Position numbers and translations under genes: made by a program. The notes below the pieces were generated by a model, which was not told where the DNA came from, did no database searches, and was given only the letters and a program-made list of their open reading frames with translations. DNA of 64,000 bases from Fibrobacterota bacterium (GTDB lineage: Bacteria; Fibrobacterota; Fibrobacteria; UBA11236): contig CANKII010000001.1 in the NCBI GenBank assembly GCA_947482115.1, positions 310,001 to 374,000 on the forward strand, read 5' to 3'. The stretch's first letter is position 1, and each line of letters begins with the position of its first letter. Positions 35,162-44,494 of the stretch are shown one piece after another.

Positions 35162-37147
35162 TTATACCAGTCGGGGTTGATTGTCTGTGGTTTTTCCCAG
35201 ACGTTCAACCCTTTTGACAGCGTGTTTCGTGACCAGCACACCTTGCGTTCCGCGTGGTCGCACAGGATAATCCTCAAAGTTTAACGGAATCTCCGTTTTA
35301 ATCCGCGGCTGTGGAACCAGATGAACCGTCACCTTGTCCGCGCCTCCGGCTGGTTGCACCGCGAGATAATGCAGCTTACTTTGCGCCGATCCCTTGGTGA
35401 GATCATATTGCTTGTCGCGCGTGATGCCACCGATTTGGAAACGTTTCACAAGGGTAGCACCACCACGACCGTCGCGATAGAGCAGATTGTAAATGGTTTG
35501 GTCGTCTGTGCGATCGAATTTGGCCGCATAAACGATTTTATTGCCCGCGAAGTTTTTCTCACCCACCTTGGTCACGCAAAAAGTTCCGTCTTCCTTAAAC
35601 GCGATGATTTCATCCAGTGAGGAGAATTCTCCGACTAACTCGCCATTCTTCACACCGGTCCCGATGAATCCGTTTTCCGAATCCATGTACACCTTGAGAT
35701 TGGAAAGAATCACGTCTGAGGCATCGATGGCAGTGAACCGCTTGAGCTTGGTTTTGCGCTCCCGGCCTTTGCCGTACTTCGTCAAAAGGTTTTCGTAATA
35801 GGCAATGGCGTATTTGGTCAAGCCCTTCAGGTTCTTTTCGGTTTCCGCAATGCCTTTTTCGAGAGCGATCAGATCTTCCTGGGCCTTGTTGGCATCATAA
35901 CGTGAAATGCGGCGAATGGGGATTTCCACGAGCCGTTTGATGTCCTCAGGGGTGACGTCGCGGATGAATTGCTTACGGAAAGGCCTCAGGCCTTTATCCA
36001 CAATGTCAATAATGGCTTCCCAGTTTTCCGCAACTTCGATTTTGCGGTAGATACGTTCCTCGATGAAGATGCGCTCGAGGGATTTAAAATGCCATTTCTC
36101 CTGTAAATCCTTTTTCTGAATCTCGAGTTCCATGCGCAGAAGCTTGACTGTGTGCTGCACGGAAAGTTCAAGCAATTCCGAAACACCGAGAAAGACCGGT
36201 TTGTTCTCAAGGATGACACAGCAGTTGGTGGCGATGGAAACTTCACAGTCCGTAAAGGCGTACATCGCATCCACGGCTTTTTCCGAATCGGAACTGGCTG
36301 GCAGGTGGATGGTGATTTCCACATCTTTCGCGGTCTTGTCTTCGATCTTTTTGACCTTGATCTTGCCCTTTTCGTTGGCAGTGACGATGGACTCGATCAG
36401 TTGGCCTGTGGTGACACCGTAGGGAACTTCAGTTATGGAAAGAGTTCGGTCATCGACTTGAATAATCTTGGCGCGAACTTTGAGTCGTCCGCCACTTTGA
36501 CCATCGTTATATCCGGAAACATCGACCAAACCACCGGTGGGGAAGTCGGGCTGCAAGGTGAATTTTTCCTTCTTCAAAACCTTAATGCAGCATTCGATAA
36601 TCTCGCGAAAATTATGCGGCATGATCTTGGTGGAAAGCCCGACGGCGATGCCTTCGGCTCCCTGCGCCAACACCAGAGGAAACTTCATCGGCAGAAGGAC
36701 GGGTTCCAGATTGCGCCCGTCGTAGCTACGCTGCCACATCGTAGTTGCAGCGTTAAAGGCGACTTCGAGTGCAAACTTGGACAGCTTGGTTTCAATATAT
36801 CGTGCCGCCGCAGCCGAATCTCCCGTGACCGGGTCGCCCCAGTTGCCTTGCGTATCGATGAGCAGGTTCTTCTGACCGAGATTCACCAAGGCATCGCCGA
36901 TGGCTGCATCGCCATGCGGGTGATACTTCATGGTTTGGCCTATGGCATTGGCCACCTTATGGAAACGTCCATCTTCCATCTCACGGAGACTGTGAAGGAT
37001 GCGGCGTTGCACCGGCTTGAGGCCATCGAGCAAGTAGGGAACCGCACGGTCGGTGATGACGTAGGAGGCGTACTCGAGGAAGTACTCCTTGTACATGTCC
37101 TGGACGTGGGGGAGATGATCGGGAATGAGTTTGTTAATTGGTGCCAT
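35162..37147 (-). CDS. parC: DNA topoisomerase IV subunit A
   Basis: 661-residue type IIA topoisomerase A subunit. The winged-helix region ITDRAVPYLLDGLKPVQRRI and the catalytic tyrosine in AAARYIETKLS (about residue 118) are intact, as is YHPHGDAAIGDALV. The tower and coiled-coil gate follow, and the C-terminal beta-propeller is short compared with GyrA, which favours ParC of the Bacteroidota type. It decatenates chromosomes with ParE, encoded about 0.9 kb upstream on the same strand; two unrelated small genes lie between them. Confidence 0.9.
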   Translation of the reverse strand: MAPINKLIPDHLPHVQDMYKEYFLEYASYVITDRAVPYLLDGLKPVQRRILHSLREMEDGRFHKVANAIGQTMKYHPHGDAAIGDALVNLGQKNLLIDTQGNWGDPVTGDSAAAARYIETKLSKFALEVAFNAATTMWQRSYDGRNLEPVLLPMKFPLVLAQGAEGIAVGLSTKIMPHNFREIIECCIKVLKKEKFTLQPDFPTGGLVDVSGYNDGQSGGRLKVRAKIIQVDDRTLSITEVPYGVTTGQLIESIVTANEKGKIKVKKIEDKTAKDVEITIHLPASSDSEKAVDAMYAFTDCEVSIATNCCVILENKPVFLGVSELLELSVQHTVKLLRMELEIQKKDLQEKWHFKSLERIFIEERIYRKIEVAENWEAIIDIVDKGLRPFRKQFIRDVTPEDIKRLVEIPIRRISRYDANKAQEDLIALEKGIAETEKNLKGLTKYAIAYYENLLTKYGKGRERKTKLKRFTAIDASDVILSNLKVYMDSENGFIGTGVKNGELVGEFSSLDEIIAFKEDGTFCVTKVGEKNFAGNKIVYAAKFDRTDDQTIYNLLYRDGRGGATLVKRFQIGGITRDKQYDLTKGSAQSKLHYLAVQPAGGADKVTVHLVPQPRIKTEIPLNFEDYPVRPRGTQGVLVTKHAVKRVERLGKTTDNQPRLV

Positions 37148-37170
37148 TTCATTCTCGCTTCATAAAACAA

Positions 37171-37614
37171 TTATATCGGGCCGAGAGTTTTCTCGCATGA
37201 AGGACATCCAACGAAATCAGTCTTCCTTTTCCTGAAGATAATTATAAGCATTAATACGGTATACGCCGCTGTAACTAGAAAGATGCGAATTATATATTCA
37301 AACAATACCGCAAAACCAACTAATACAAACCATCTTTCATACCATTCTTTTTTTAATTTTCGTACTACTACCATATCTCCATAATACCCACAATCCAAAC
37401 ACCTCACTTCACGATACTCAACTTCATCCTTGGTTGTAGAATGACGCTTACTCATGCGAAGGAGGTTCTCTTGTATACGCTCTTCTTTGGACAGGAATTC
37501 GTTATCCGAGGCGTCTTGAAGCTCACCGCAGTGTTTGCACTTCTTGGCCTCCGCTTTAATCTCTTCGGCGCATGCTGGACAGATTTTTGTTTTTTCTTCC
37601 ACCCGCACCTCCAT
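37171..37614 (-). CDS. Zinc-ribbon membrane protein, hypothetical
   Basis: 147-residue protein. An N-terminal zinc ribbon CPACAEEIKAEAKKCKHCGE (CxxC...CxxC, residues about 12-31) matches the common UPF0547/zinc-ribbon pattern. A second potential metal site is made by CLDCG (about 74-78) and CPSC (about 137-140). Two hydrophobic segments lie between (about 95-128). The gene is AT-rich relative to parC and parE, which suggests later acquisition. No functional assignment is possible. Confidence 0.7.
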   Translation of the reverse strand: MEVRVEEKTKICPACAEEIKAEAKKCKHCGELQDASDNEFLSKEERIQENLLRMSKRHSTTKDEVEYREVRCLDCGYYGDMVVVRKLKKEWYERWFVLVGFAVLFEYIIRIFLVTAAYTVLMLIIIFRKRKTDFVGCPSCEKTLGPI

Positions 37615-37653
37615 AAATCTTCCTTATCGACCTCACACTGTTTCAATAAACAT

Positions 37654-37998
37654 TTAATCTGTATCGCCTAACCTCAATCCGAAGTCCTCCATGGCAATTG
37701 AGAGCGCTTGTGACTGGACTCCAACGTCACCAATTTTTTCTTTTTTAGCAAGCATTTGCAAAGTGGCAATGTGGAGTGAATCAGGTAGAATGAACCAAGT
37801 GGCATGTCCCGATGACTGAGGATTGCCTAAAGATTTTCCAGGATCGTCGCTTCCATTCCAACGTATAGCGATCACAGGAGACTCGCTCCATAATCCTCTT
37901 GCGATAGCTATCTCTCCAGGGCCATCATCATAGAGTAGCGCTACCAAGCTCCAATGCTCTTGAGGCGATGACACGTTAGCTGGCAGTACCCATGGCAT
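37654..37998 (-). CDS. Hypothetical protein
   Basis: 114-residue protein without a recognised domain. It contains PGKSLGNPQSSGHATWFILPD, predicted alpha/beta, with no signal peptide or membrane segment. The ATG at 37998 is used; a TTG two codons upstream is also possible. AT-rich like the neighbouring zinc-ribbon gene, and both lie between parE and parC, in the same direction. The upstream 76 bp to parE hold nothing recognisable. Confidence 0.55.
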   Translation of the reverse strand: MPWVLPANVSSPQEHWSLVALLYDDGPGEIAIARGLWSESPVIAIRWNGSDDPGKSLGNPQSSGHATWFILPDSLHIATLQMLAKKEKIGDVGVQSQALSIAMEDFGLRLGDTD

Positions 37999-38074
37999 AT
38001 TCAACTCATTTCAATTAAAGATCTCTTAGGTTTATTTGAAGAATAATAAACTCCGTTTGGATACCTATTGAATG

Positions 38075-39997
38075 TTACTCAGCCTCCGCCATTACACTCG
38101 CGGCCTTTTCCGCCGCAAAGTCCGCAGGGACTTCCTCAACCACATCCTCTTCCACCCGGAGATTGTCCATGATGAAATCGCGGCGTTGCGGGCTATTCTT
38201 GCCCATATAATATTCCAACACCCCCGCAATTTTCATTTCGGGTTGGAGCAGCACCGGTTCCAGCCGGATGTCCTTGCCGATAAAGGCTGCGAATTCGTCC
38301 GGTGAGATTTCGCCCAGACCTTTGAAGCGGGTGATCTCGGCATTCTTGCCCAGCTTGTTTAACGCTGCGGTTTTCTCGGTTTCATCGTAGCAGTAAATCG
38401 TTTCCTTCTTGTTCCGAACACGGAACAAAGGTGTTTGCAGCACATGGATGTGTCCATGAACCACCAACTCCGGAAAAAATTGAAGGAAAAAAGTCAGCAA
38501 CAACAGGCGGATATGCGCGCCATCCACATCAGCATCGGTCGCAACAATGATTTTGTTGTAGCGCAATTCATCAATGCCTTCTTCGATATTCAGTGCATGC
38601 TGAAGAAGGTTGAATTCCTCGTTCTCATACACGACTTTCTTCGTCATCCCATAACAATTCAGCGGCTTGCCTTTTAGGGAAAACACCGCCTGATGATTGA
38701 CACTGCGTGCTTTGGTGATGGACCCCGATGCCGAATCTCCCTCGGTGATGAAAATCTGGGACTGATCGCGCAGGCGATGACTGGTGTTGTAATGAACATT
38801 GCAATCGCGCAACTTGCGATTGTGCAGATTGGCTTTCTTCGCGCGTTCATTCGCCAGCTTGCGAATGCCCGCCATGTCCTTGCGTTCACGTTCGTTGGCC
38901 TGAATCTTTTCCAGCAACGCCTTCGCCGTTTCCGGGTTCTTGTGAAGATGCTGTTCCAGCTTCTGGCGCACAAAATCGACGATCCAGGTCCGCAGGGAAT
39001 CGCCTTTTTCATTGTAGTTCGTTGAACCGAGCTTGGTTTTGGTTTGCGACTCAAACACCGGCTCATGCATGCGAATGGAAATCGCGCCGACGATGGAACC
39101 GCGCACGTCCGAAGATTCCACTTCCTTGCGGAAAAAATCCTTGCAACCGCGAACAATGCCTTCTTTAAAAGCGGCGAGATGCGTGCCGCCTTCAGTCGTA
39201 AACTGTCCGTTCACAAAAGAGAAATATCGCTCGCCGTAATTCCCGTCATGGGTCAACGACACTTCGATATCGTTGTCCTTGAAATGAATGATGGGATAAC
39301 GAATGGTGTCGTCAGTGTGGTGTGTTAATAGATCCAACAAACCGTTCTTGGACGTGTACTTTTGCCCGTTAAAATTGAGCGTTAATCCGGCATTCAAATA
39401 GGTGTAATAGCGGATGCGCTCTTCCAGAAACTCCGATTCCCATCGGAACTTGGGAAACAGGGAGGCATCCGGAATAAAACTCATGAGCGTTCCATTGCGC
39501 TCGGTGGTGGACTTTTGCTTTTCGTCCTGAGTCAGTTTTCCCTTGGCGAAGATCGCCGTCTTGGTGCTGCCTTCACGGAAGCTTTGAACCTTGAATTGGG
39601 AAGATAGGGCATTCACAGCCTTTGCGCCTACGCCGTTCAAACCCACGGATTTTTTGAAGGCTTCGCCTTCGTATTTACCGCCGGTATTGATTTTGGAAAC
39701 GCATTCCACGACTTTTCCGAGCGGAATTCCGCGGCCATAATCGCGCACAGTGAAAGAGCCATCTTCCCCTAATGTGAGGTCGATTTCCTTGCCCGCACCC
39801 ATGATAAACTCGTCCACGGAGTTGTCCACAACCTCCTTGAACAGCACGTAAATGCCGTCATCCGGCGAGGTTCCGTTGCCGAGTTTTCCGATGTACATAC
39901 CCGGTCGTAGCCGGATATGTTCGACCCAATCGAGGGATTTAATGCTGTCTTCGTCGTATACCGACTTGTCTTTTCGTTCGCTTTTGCTCTCTGCCAT
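38075..39997 (-). CDS. parE: DNA topoisomerase IV subunit B
   Basis: 640-residue ATPase subunit of type IIA topoisomerase. GHKL ATP-site residues are seen in [22 protein letters not shown] and [14 protein letters not shown]; the Toprim domain has [10 protein letters not shown] and the metal-binding [17 protein letters not shown]. The N-terminal segment [27 protein letters not shown] is of the Bacteroidota ParE type. The C-terminal tail is Glu/Ala-rich. It provides ATP-driven strand passage with ParC. Confidence 0.93.
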   Translation of the reverse strand: MAESKSERKDKSVYDEDSIKSLDWVEHIRLRPGMYIGKLGNGTSPDDGIYVLFKEVVDNSVDEFIMGAGKEIDLTLGEDGSFTVRDYGRGIPLGKVVECVSKINTGGKYEGEAFKKSVGLNGVGAKAVNALSSQFKVQSFREGSTKTAIFAKGKLTQDEKQKSTTERNGTLMSFIPDASLFPKFRWESEFLEERIRYYTYLNAGLTLNFNGQKYTSKNGLLDLLTHHTDDTIRYPIIHFKDNDIEVSLTHDGNYGERYFSFVNGQFTTEGGTHLAAFKEGIVRGCKDFFRKEVESSDVRGSIVGAISIRMHEPVFESQTKTKLGSTNYNEKGDSLRTWIVDFVRQKLEQHLHKNPETAKALLEKIQANERERKDMAGIRKLANERAKKANLHNRKLRDCNVHYNTSHRLRDQSQIFITEGDSASGSITKARSVNHQAVFSLKGKPLNCYGMTKKVVYENEEFNLLQHALNIEEGIDELRYNKIIVATDADVDGAHIRLLLLTFFLQFFPELVVHGHIHVLQTPLFRVRNKKETIYCYDETEKTAALNKLGKNAEITRFKGLGEISPDEFAAFIGKDIRLEPVLLQPEMKIAGVLEYYMGKNSPQRRDFIMDNLRVEEDVVEEVPADFAAEKAASVMAEAE

Positions 39998-40031
39998 TTG
40001 CGGAACAAGTTATCCTATCAAATAGACTGTG

Positions 40032-40739
40032 TCAATGAGCAGGAACACGGAACACCTGATAATGAAAGGATGGTGTGCGTCCGCCGCCGCCGCCATCGTG
40101 CAATAAACCGGGAATATCTTCAACAGCAATTGGTTCCAATGAAACAGTGTCATATACCACGGCCAAAAAACGGGGAACAGCAGTATTAGAGGTTTTGGAT
40201 ATGAACACCGGCTTGATTTCCGCACTTCCGTATTTGAGTCCAACCGGATTTTTCCAGATCTCTTCGGCCACCGCTTCGGGGATGCCGGGATAAATGCCAA
40301 ACACCCGCACAGAATATTTCTTGGCATCGCGAATGGAAAAAGTCAGGGAATCTCCATATCGAAATCCTGCATCGATATAACGCCAGCCTTCCGATGAGTT
40401 GTAGAGCAATTCCACGGCGGTTCCATTCCCACCCACATGAATGAAGGTGGAATTTTCTCCAGGTTTACTGAACCAATGCGAGGCCAGGACCACGATCAAA
40501 AGAAGGATCAACAAGCCGGGAAGAATGGTCGTGTAGCGCACCCGGCTTCCGCGTTTGGCCTTCCGCCCGATATGCGAACGCTCCCACATATGACGCGTGG
40601 AGGTTTCACTTCGCTCTTCCAAATCCTCCAGCCGCTTTTTTAACTCGGGATTTTTCTCCAGCAAAAGCTCCAGCTCTTTTTCGTCTTCAGGCGAAAGCCG
40701 GCCTTCGAGATATTTCTGGAGATACAGATCGGTGAGCAC
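40032..40739 (-). CDS. Single-pass membrane protein, anti-sigma-factor-like layout
   Basis: 235-residue protein. The cytoplasmic N-terminus (LQKYLEGRLSPEDEKELELLL, residues about 7-27) resembles the start of anti-sigma factor or zf-HC2-like domains, but without the Cys/His zinc ligands. One membrane helix spans about residues 72-90 and the C-terminal 140 residues are outside. No sigma factor gene is adjacent. Upstream is parE's far side and hemB is next on the same strand (32 bp), so it may be transcribed after hemB. Function unknown. Confidence 0.6.
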   Translation of the reverse strand: MLTDLYLQKYLEGRLSPEDEKELELLLEKNPELKKRLEDLEERSETSTRHMWERSHIGRKAKRGSRVRYTTILPGLLILLLIVVLASHWFSKPGENSTFIHVGGNGTAVELLYNSSEGWRYIDAGFRYGDSLTFSIRDAKKYSVRVFGIYPGIPEAVAEEIWKNPVGLKYGSAEIKPVFISKTSNTAVPRFLAVVYDTVSLEPIAVEDIPGLLHDGGGGGRTPSFHYQVFRVPAH

Positions 40740-40771
40740 AGGGGAAAGATAAACACCCGGGGGTGAGGGTC

Positions 40772-41743
40772 TTAAAGGGCTTGCGCCAACTCCATCGCGG
40801 CATAGGTCAAAATCATGTCGGCACCCGCGCGTTTGATGGACAATACAGATTCCATCATCGCCCTGTCCGCATCCAGCCAGCCGAGTTTTCCAGCCGCTTT
40901 GACCATGGCGTATTCTCCGCTGACTTGATAGGCGGCCACGGGAACATCCACAATCTTTTTGATGTCGGAAATGATGTCGAGATAGGGAAGAGCCGGTTTC
41001 ACCATCACGATGTCCGCGCCTTCTTCCACATCCAGTTTGACTTCGCGCAAAGCTTCGCGGCGGTTGGCCGGATCCATTTGATAAGTCTTTTTGTCGCCAT
41101 GTTTCGGAGCCGAGGCCAACGCTTCACGGAAAGGGCCATAAAAAGCCGATGCATACTTGGCGGAATAGGCCAGTATTCCGGTTTCAGTAAATCCATTTTC
41201 ATCGAGCGCATTGCGCAAATAACCGACGCGACCATCCATCATGTCCGATGGAGCCACCATATCCGCTCCGGCACGCGCTTGAACCAACGCCATCTCCGCG
41301 AGAATAGGCAAGGTTTCGTCGTTGAGAATTTTCCCCTGTTTCACCAAGCCGTCATGGCCATCGCTGGAATACGGATCCATCGCCACATCGGTAATGACAA
41401 CGATTCCCGGCACGGCAGACTTCAGATCCTGAACCGTTTTCTGCAACAGGCCATTTGGATCTTTCGAAGCCGTCGCCAATCGATTCTTTTGCTTTTCCGG
41501 AATCACCGGAAACAATGCCACCGCAGGAATGCCCAGCTTGTAAGCGCGCCTGGCTTCCGCCACAATCAAATCGCGGCTCAACCGAAAAACACCAGGCATG
41601 GAACGAATGGGTTCTTTTTGCTTTTTCCCTTCCATCACAAACAAGGGAAGGATGAAGTTGGATGGAGACAAAAAGGTTTCGCGAACCAAGGCCCGCATCA
41701 TGGCGCTATTGCGATTGCGTCTGGGTCGGATGGATAGATTCAT
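40772..41743 (-). CDS. hemB: Porphobilinogen synthase (delta-aminolevulinate dehydratase)
   Basis: 323-residue haem-pathway enzyme that condenses two 5-aminolevulinates to porphobilinogen. The Schiff-base lysines are in KYASAFYGPFR and MVKPALPYLDI, and the metal-site segment reads DVAMDPYSSDGHDG, with Asp/Ser where zinc-dependent enzymes have cysteines, so this is the magnesium-type form. The C-terminal EYAMVKAAGKLGWLD and TYAAMELAQ are conserved. ATG 41743 starts the usual RPRRNRNSAMMRALVRET; a start 15 codons upstream would run through a repeat element. Confidence 0.95.
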   Translation of the reverse strand: MNLSIRPRRNRNSAMMRALVRETFLSPSNFILPLFVMEGKKQKEPIRSMPGVFRLSRDLIVAEARRAYKLGIPAVALFPVIPEKQKNRLATASKDPNGLLQKTVQDLKSAVPGIVVITDVAMDPYSSDGHDGLVKQGKILNDETLPILAEMALVQARAGADMVAPSDMMDGRVGYLRNALDENGFTETGILAYSAKYASAFYGPFREALASAPKHGDKKTYQMDPANRREALREVKLDVEEGADIVMVKPALPYLDIISDIKKIVDVPVAAYQVSGEYAMVKAAGKLGWLDADRAMMESVLSIKRAGADMILTYAAMELAQAL

Positions 41744-41760
41744 AATACCGCCTTTATTGC

Positions 41761-41803
41761 GGCGGTTGTAGGGGCGCGATTCAATCACGCCCCTACAACC
41801 GCC
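41761..41803. repeat. REP-like palindrome, 16-bp perfect stem
   Basis: GGCGGTTGTAGGGGCG (41761-41776) and its exact complement CGCCCCTACAACCGCC (41788-41803) flank an 11-nt loop. It lies 17 bp upstream of the hemB start and reaches into the 3' end of the HIT gene, encoding its last six residues (RAVVGA) and its stop. The core TAGGGGCG...CGCCCCTA is shared with the palindrome at 48202-48253. Confidence 0.85.
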
Positions 41804-42180
41804 CGGATTTTTTGACCCAGTTCAATCAACTCTTCGCGGCTTGCAGGTTTGGCCTTGCTGAAGCTCAAATCACCCTCCTGCTGAATGGGAACGAGGTGCA
41901 AATGGGCATGAGGAACTTCAAAGCCCGCCACCATCAAGCCGATTCGCTGACAGGGAACAACTTGAATCAAAGCTTTGGAAATGCGTTGAGCGAAGGGCAA
42001 CATGCCTTCAAGATAAGAGCTTTCCAAATCGAAGAGATTATCCACTTCGACTTTGGGGACGACTAAAGTATGGCCGGGGGAAATGGGACGAATATCCAGA
42101 AAAGCGAAGAAGCGATCGTTTTCAAGGATTTTTTCGCAGGGAATTTCTCCCTGAATGATGCGGGTAAAAATCGAGGCCAT
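41785..42180 (-). CDS. HIT-family nucleotide-binding protein
   Basis: 131-residue histidine-triad hydrolase. The triad HAHLHLVP (about residues 90-97) and the N-terminal signature SIFTRIIQGEIPCEKILEND place it in the Hint/HinT branch, which cleaves phosphoramidates and adenylated nucleotides. The region GHTLVVPKVEVDNLFDL is typical. Its final six residues and stop codon are supplied by a palindromic repeat, so the C-terminus probably differs from relatives. It follows rpmG closely (31 bp) on the same strand. Confidence 0.92.
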   Translation of the reverse strand: MASIFTRIIQGEIPCEKILENDRFFAFLDIRPISPGHTLVVPKVEVDNLFDLESSYLEGMLPFAQRISKALIQVVPCQRIGLMVAGFEVPHAHLHLVPIQQEGDLSFSKAKPASREELIELGQKIRAVVGA

Positions 42181-42211
42181 GGTGCAAACGCCTCATCGCC
42201 GAAGACGAGGC

Positions 42212-42394
42212 TTACTTCACCTCGCGGTGCAGCGTATGCTTCCTCATGAAGGGATTGTATTTCTTCTTCTCGAGACGGCCCGTTTGCTTGGACTTGTTCT
42301 TCGTGGTCATATACCGCGACGGAGGCATTCCAGCCGCACGGGCTTCCGTGCACTCGAGGGTGATGACAACGCGTTTTCCCTTAATCTGTGGCAT
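42212..42394 (-). CDS. rpmG: 50S ribosomal protein L33
   Basis: 60-residue L33. The family pattern runs from KRVVITLECTEARAAG through TTKNKSKQTGRLEKKKYNPF to a C-terminal HTLHREVK. The zinc-binding cysteine pairs of the C+ form are absent (one Cys only), so this is the zinc-free paralogue type. An AGGAGCG sequence precedes the ATG. It is placed between mqnE and the HIT gene, not in the usual secE-nusG context. Confidence 0.95.
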   Translation of the reverse strand: MPQIKGKRVVITLECTEARAAGMPPSRYMTTKNKSKQTGRLEKKKYNPFMRKHTLHREVK

Positions 42395-42453
42395 GACTCG
42401 CTCCTGAAAAATTCTCTACGGAGGGCAAAACTTAGGTTTTTACCCCGCCAAAT

Positions 42454-43551
42454 TCAAGAAAAATTGAGTTTGCGATACTGGGAATCCCGTTCCAAGGGAA
42501 TTCGACCCTTGGAACGGATGGCATTTTGAAGAAATTCCACCGAAGCGGTGGGATGCGCCGGGCCTCCCGCCATTGAATAAATCCGGGTAGTATCATCCAC
42601 CGTGCCGTCAAGATCGTCCACGCCATAGTCCAACGCCTCCGTGGCCAAGGCCAATCCTAACATGGCCCAATAAGCTTTGAGATGGGGAATGTTGTCGAGG
42701 AAAAGACGGGCCACGGCATAATTGCGCAAGTCTTCCTCAGGCCCAACTTCGGGTAATCGACTCAAGGCATTGGACTCGTTGCGATAGCGGAGTGGAATAA
42801 ACGATTTGAATCCCCCGGTTCGATCCTGAACATCGCGCAAACGCAGCATGTGATCGATACGCTGTCCATAATTTTCGACATGACCGTACAGCATGGTGGC
42901 ATTGGAGAAAAGCCCGAGTTCATGTGCGCGCTCATGCACTTCCAGCCACGTATGCGCCGGAGCTTTGCCTCCTGCGATGACTTTACGGATTTCCGGATCA
43001 AAGATTTCCGCTCCACCACCGGGAATGGAATCCAGTCCGGCTTGCTTTAAGCGTTGCAAAGCTTCTTTCAAATCCACATGACTCTTTTTGGCGAAATAAG
43101 AAATCTCCACGGCCGTAAAAGCTTTGAGATGCAATTCGGGCCGGATGGATTTGATGAATCTGCACAGGGCTTCTCCATATTCCACACCGCGATCGGGATG
43201 CACGCCACCGGTCACATGAATTTCAGTCAGCGAACCCACAGGATAGGACTCGAGCTTCTTTTGCAAATCTTCGAAGGAATAATCCCACGCACCATCCGCT
43301 TCCGAAGATTTTGGGGGACGGTAGAACGCGCAGAATTTGCAGGCATAAACACAAAGGTTGGTAGGCTCGAAATGAATGTTGCGATTGTAATAGGCTTCGT
43401 TGGCATGCCGTTTTTCCCGAACCTCCACGGCTTTGTTTTTCAGCCAAGGTAGGGGAGCATCGGTGTAGAGAAACAGCCCTTCTTCCGGAGTAAGCCGCTG
43501 TTTTTCAAGGATTTTTTCACCGAGGCGGGCAAGTTCTTGTTCTAAAATCAT
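42454..43551 (-). CDS. mqnE: Aminodeoxyfutalosine synthase (radical SAM)
   Basis: 365-residue radical SAM enzyme of the futalosine menaquinone pathway, which joins SAM to the enolpyruvyl-benzoate made by MqnA. The cluster motif is CVYACKFC (C67, C71, C74) in HFEPTNLCVYACKFCAF. ITEIHVTGGVHPD, GGGAEIFDPEIR and the C-terminal GRIPLERDSQYRKL are MqnE-like; MqnC differs in that last segment. It fits the ubiE, ubiX and ubiA genes 11-13 kb away, which act late in quinone synthesis. Confidence 0.87.
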   Translation of the reverse strand: MILEQELARLGEKILEKQRLTPEEGLFLYTDAPLPWLKNKAVEVREKRHANEAYYNRNIHFEPTNLCVYACKFCAFYRPPKSSEADGAWDYSFEDLQKKLESYPVGSLTEIHVTGGVHPDRGVEYGEALCRFIKSIRPELHLKAFTAVEISYFAKKSHVDLKEALQRLKQAGLDSIPGGGAEIFDPEIRKVIAGGKAPAHTWLEVHERAHELGLFSNATMLYGHVENYGQRIDHMLRLRDVQDRTGGFKSFIPLRYRNESNALSRLPEVGPEEDLRNYAVARLFLDNIPHLKAYWAMLGLALATEALDYGVDDLDGTVDDTTRIYSMAGGPAHPTASVEFLQNAIRSKGRIPLERDSQYRKLNFS

Positions 43552-43618
43552 GGAAAGGGAATTTTACCAAAATGCAGCTTGCTATTAAGTTAAGGCCCCA
43601 ACAAAGGAAGAAAAAGTC

Positions 43619-43948
43619 ATGGCCAACGCTACAGTGGATGAATTGACAATCAATTTTCTGGATGAAAACGGACTCCTGCTTTGCCGGGAAATGGACAAGG
43701 AAGTCCTGACCAAGGGAACTTGGGCCACGCTCATGTTCAAGTATCAGGATTTGGACAAGGCTTCCGGCGATTATAAAGCGCCCAAATATGCTGTGCGACG
43801 CTACCAGAAACGCGATGGCGAATACCGTGTGAAAAGCAAGTTCACCATCTCTTCACCCATACAGGCCAAGAAGATCTGTGAAATCCTCACACGCTGGACC
43901 GAGAATGAAGCGCCCGTAGAAGCCATCGGATCGGACAGCGAGGATTAA
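43619..43948 (+). CDS. Conserved hypothetical protein
   Basis: 109-residue soluble protein without a recognised domain. It begins TVDELTINFLDENGLLLCREMDKEVL in a predicted beta-rich core, has an Arg/Lys-rich middle (YAVRRYQKRDGEYRVKSKF), and ends with an acidic tail. AAAGGAAG lies about 8 nt before the ATG. It is directly followed by ybeY (2 bp), so the two probably form one operon. A role with RNA or translation would be a guess from context alone. Confidence 0.7.
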   Translation: MANATVDELTINFLDENGLLLCREMDKEVLTKGTWATLMFKYQDLDKASGDYKAPKYAVRRYQKRDGEYRVKSKFTISSPIQAKKICEILTRWTENEAPVEAIGSDSED

Positions 43949-43950
43949 CC

Positions 43951-44358
43951 TTGGCTTCAGGTGTATCCCTGCATTGCGAAGAGGGGGAAAAAATCCCCCG
44001 TCGCGATGAGTTGTTGAAACTCGCCAAACGGGTGATCAAGGGCGAAAAACTCAAAGGCAAAGTCAATGTGATTTTCTGCCCAGACAACAAAGTTCGAACT
44101 TTGAACCGGGAATACCGTGGCCTCGACAAGGTGACCGATGTGCTTTCTTTTGATTGGGATGAACCCGATTTCGCCGGGGAAGTTTTTATCGCCAATCCTC
44201 AGGCGAAGCGTCAATGCAAACGCTTTAACAACAATTATTTCAATGAGTTGCGAAGATTAATTGTCCATGGGTTGTTGCATATTTGCGGTTATGACCATAT
44301 GAAAATCAAGGACCGGCTGATTATGCGAAAAAAAGAAGAACTCTACCTGATTTCTTAG
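43951..44358 (+). CDS. ybeY: Endoribonuclease YbeY (rRNA maturation)
   Basis: 135-residue metal-dependent RNase for 16S rRNA 3'-end processing and 70S quality control. The zinc motif HGLLHICGYDH (HxxxHxxGxDH, about residues 108-118) is intact, with NREYRGLDKVTDVLSF before it, also a family hallmark. The first codon is TTG, two bases after the upstream stop; no better ATG exists before the conserved core. The C-terminus is a little short. Confidence 0.9.
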   Translation: MASGVSLHCEEGEKIPRRDELLKLAKRVIKGEKLKGKVNVIFCPDNKVRTLNREYRGLDKVTDVLSFDWDEPDFAGEVFIANPQAKRQCKRFNNNYFNELRRLIVHGLLHICGYDHMKIKDRLIMRKKEELYLIS

Positions 44359-44494
44359 AAATTTTAAGGATTTCGAAGAAATTTCATCCTCTTTATTCCT
44401 GTTGAACCCAAAGTATATTTGCAGCCAGTACCCCATATGGACCCCGACCCTAAAAATAGCACGGTGAGATTGGCCAGGAATCCCTAGGGATCTC

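Noticed and set aside
40032-40739. Functional zinc anti-sigma factor
   Set aside because: The zinc ligands of the zf-HC2 domain are missing and no sigma factor gene is adjacent; only the overall layout is similar.
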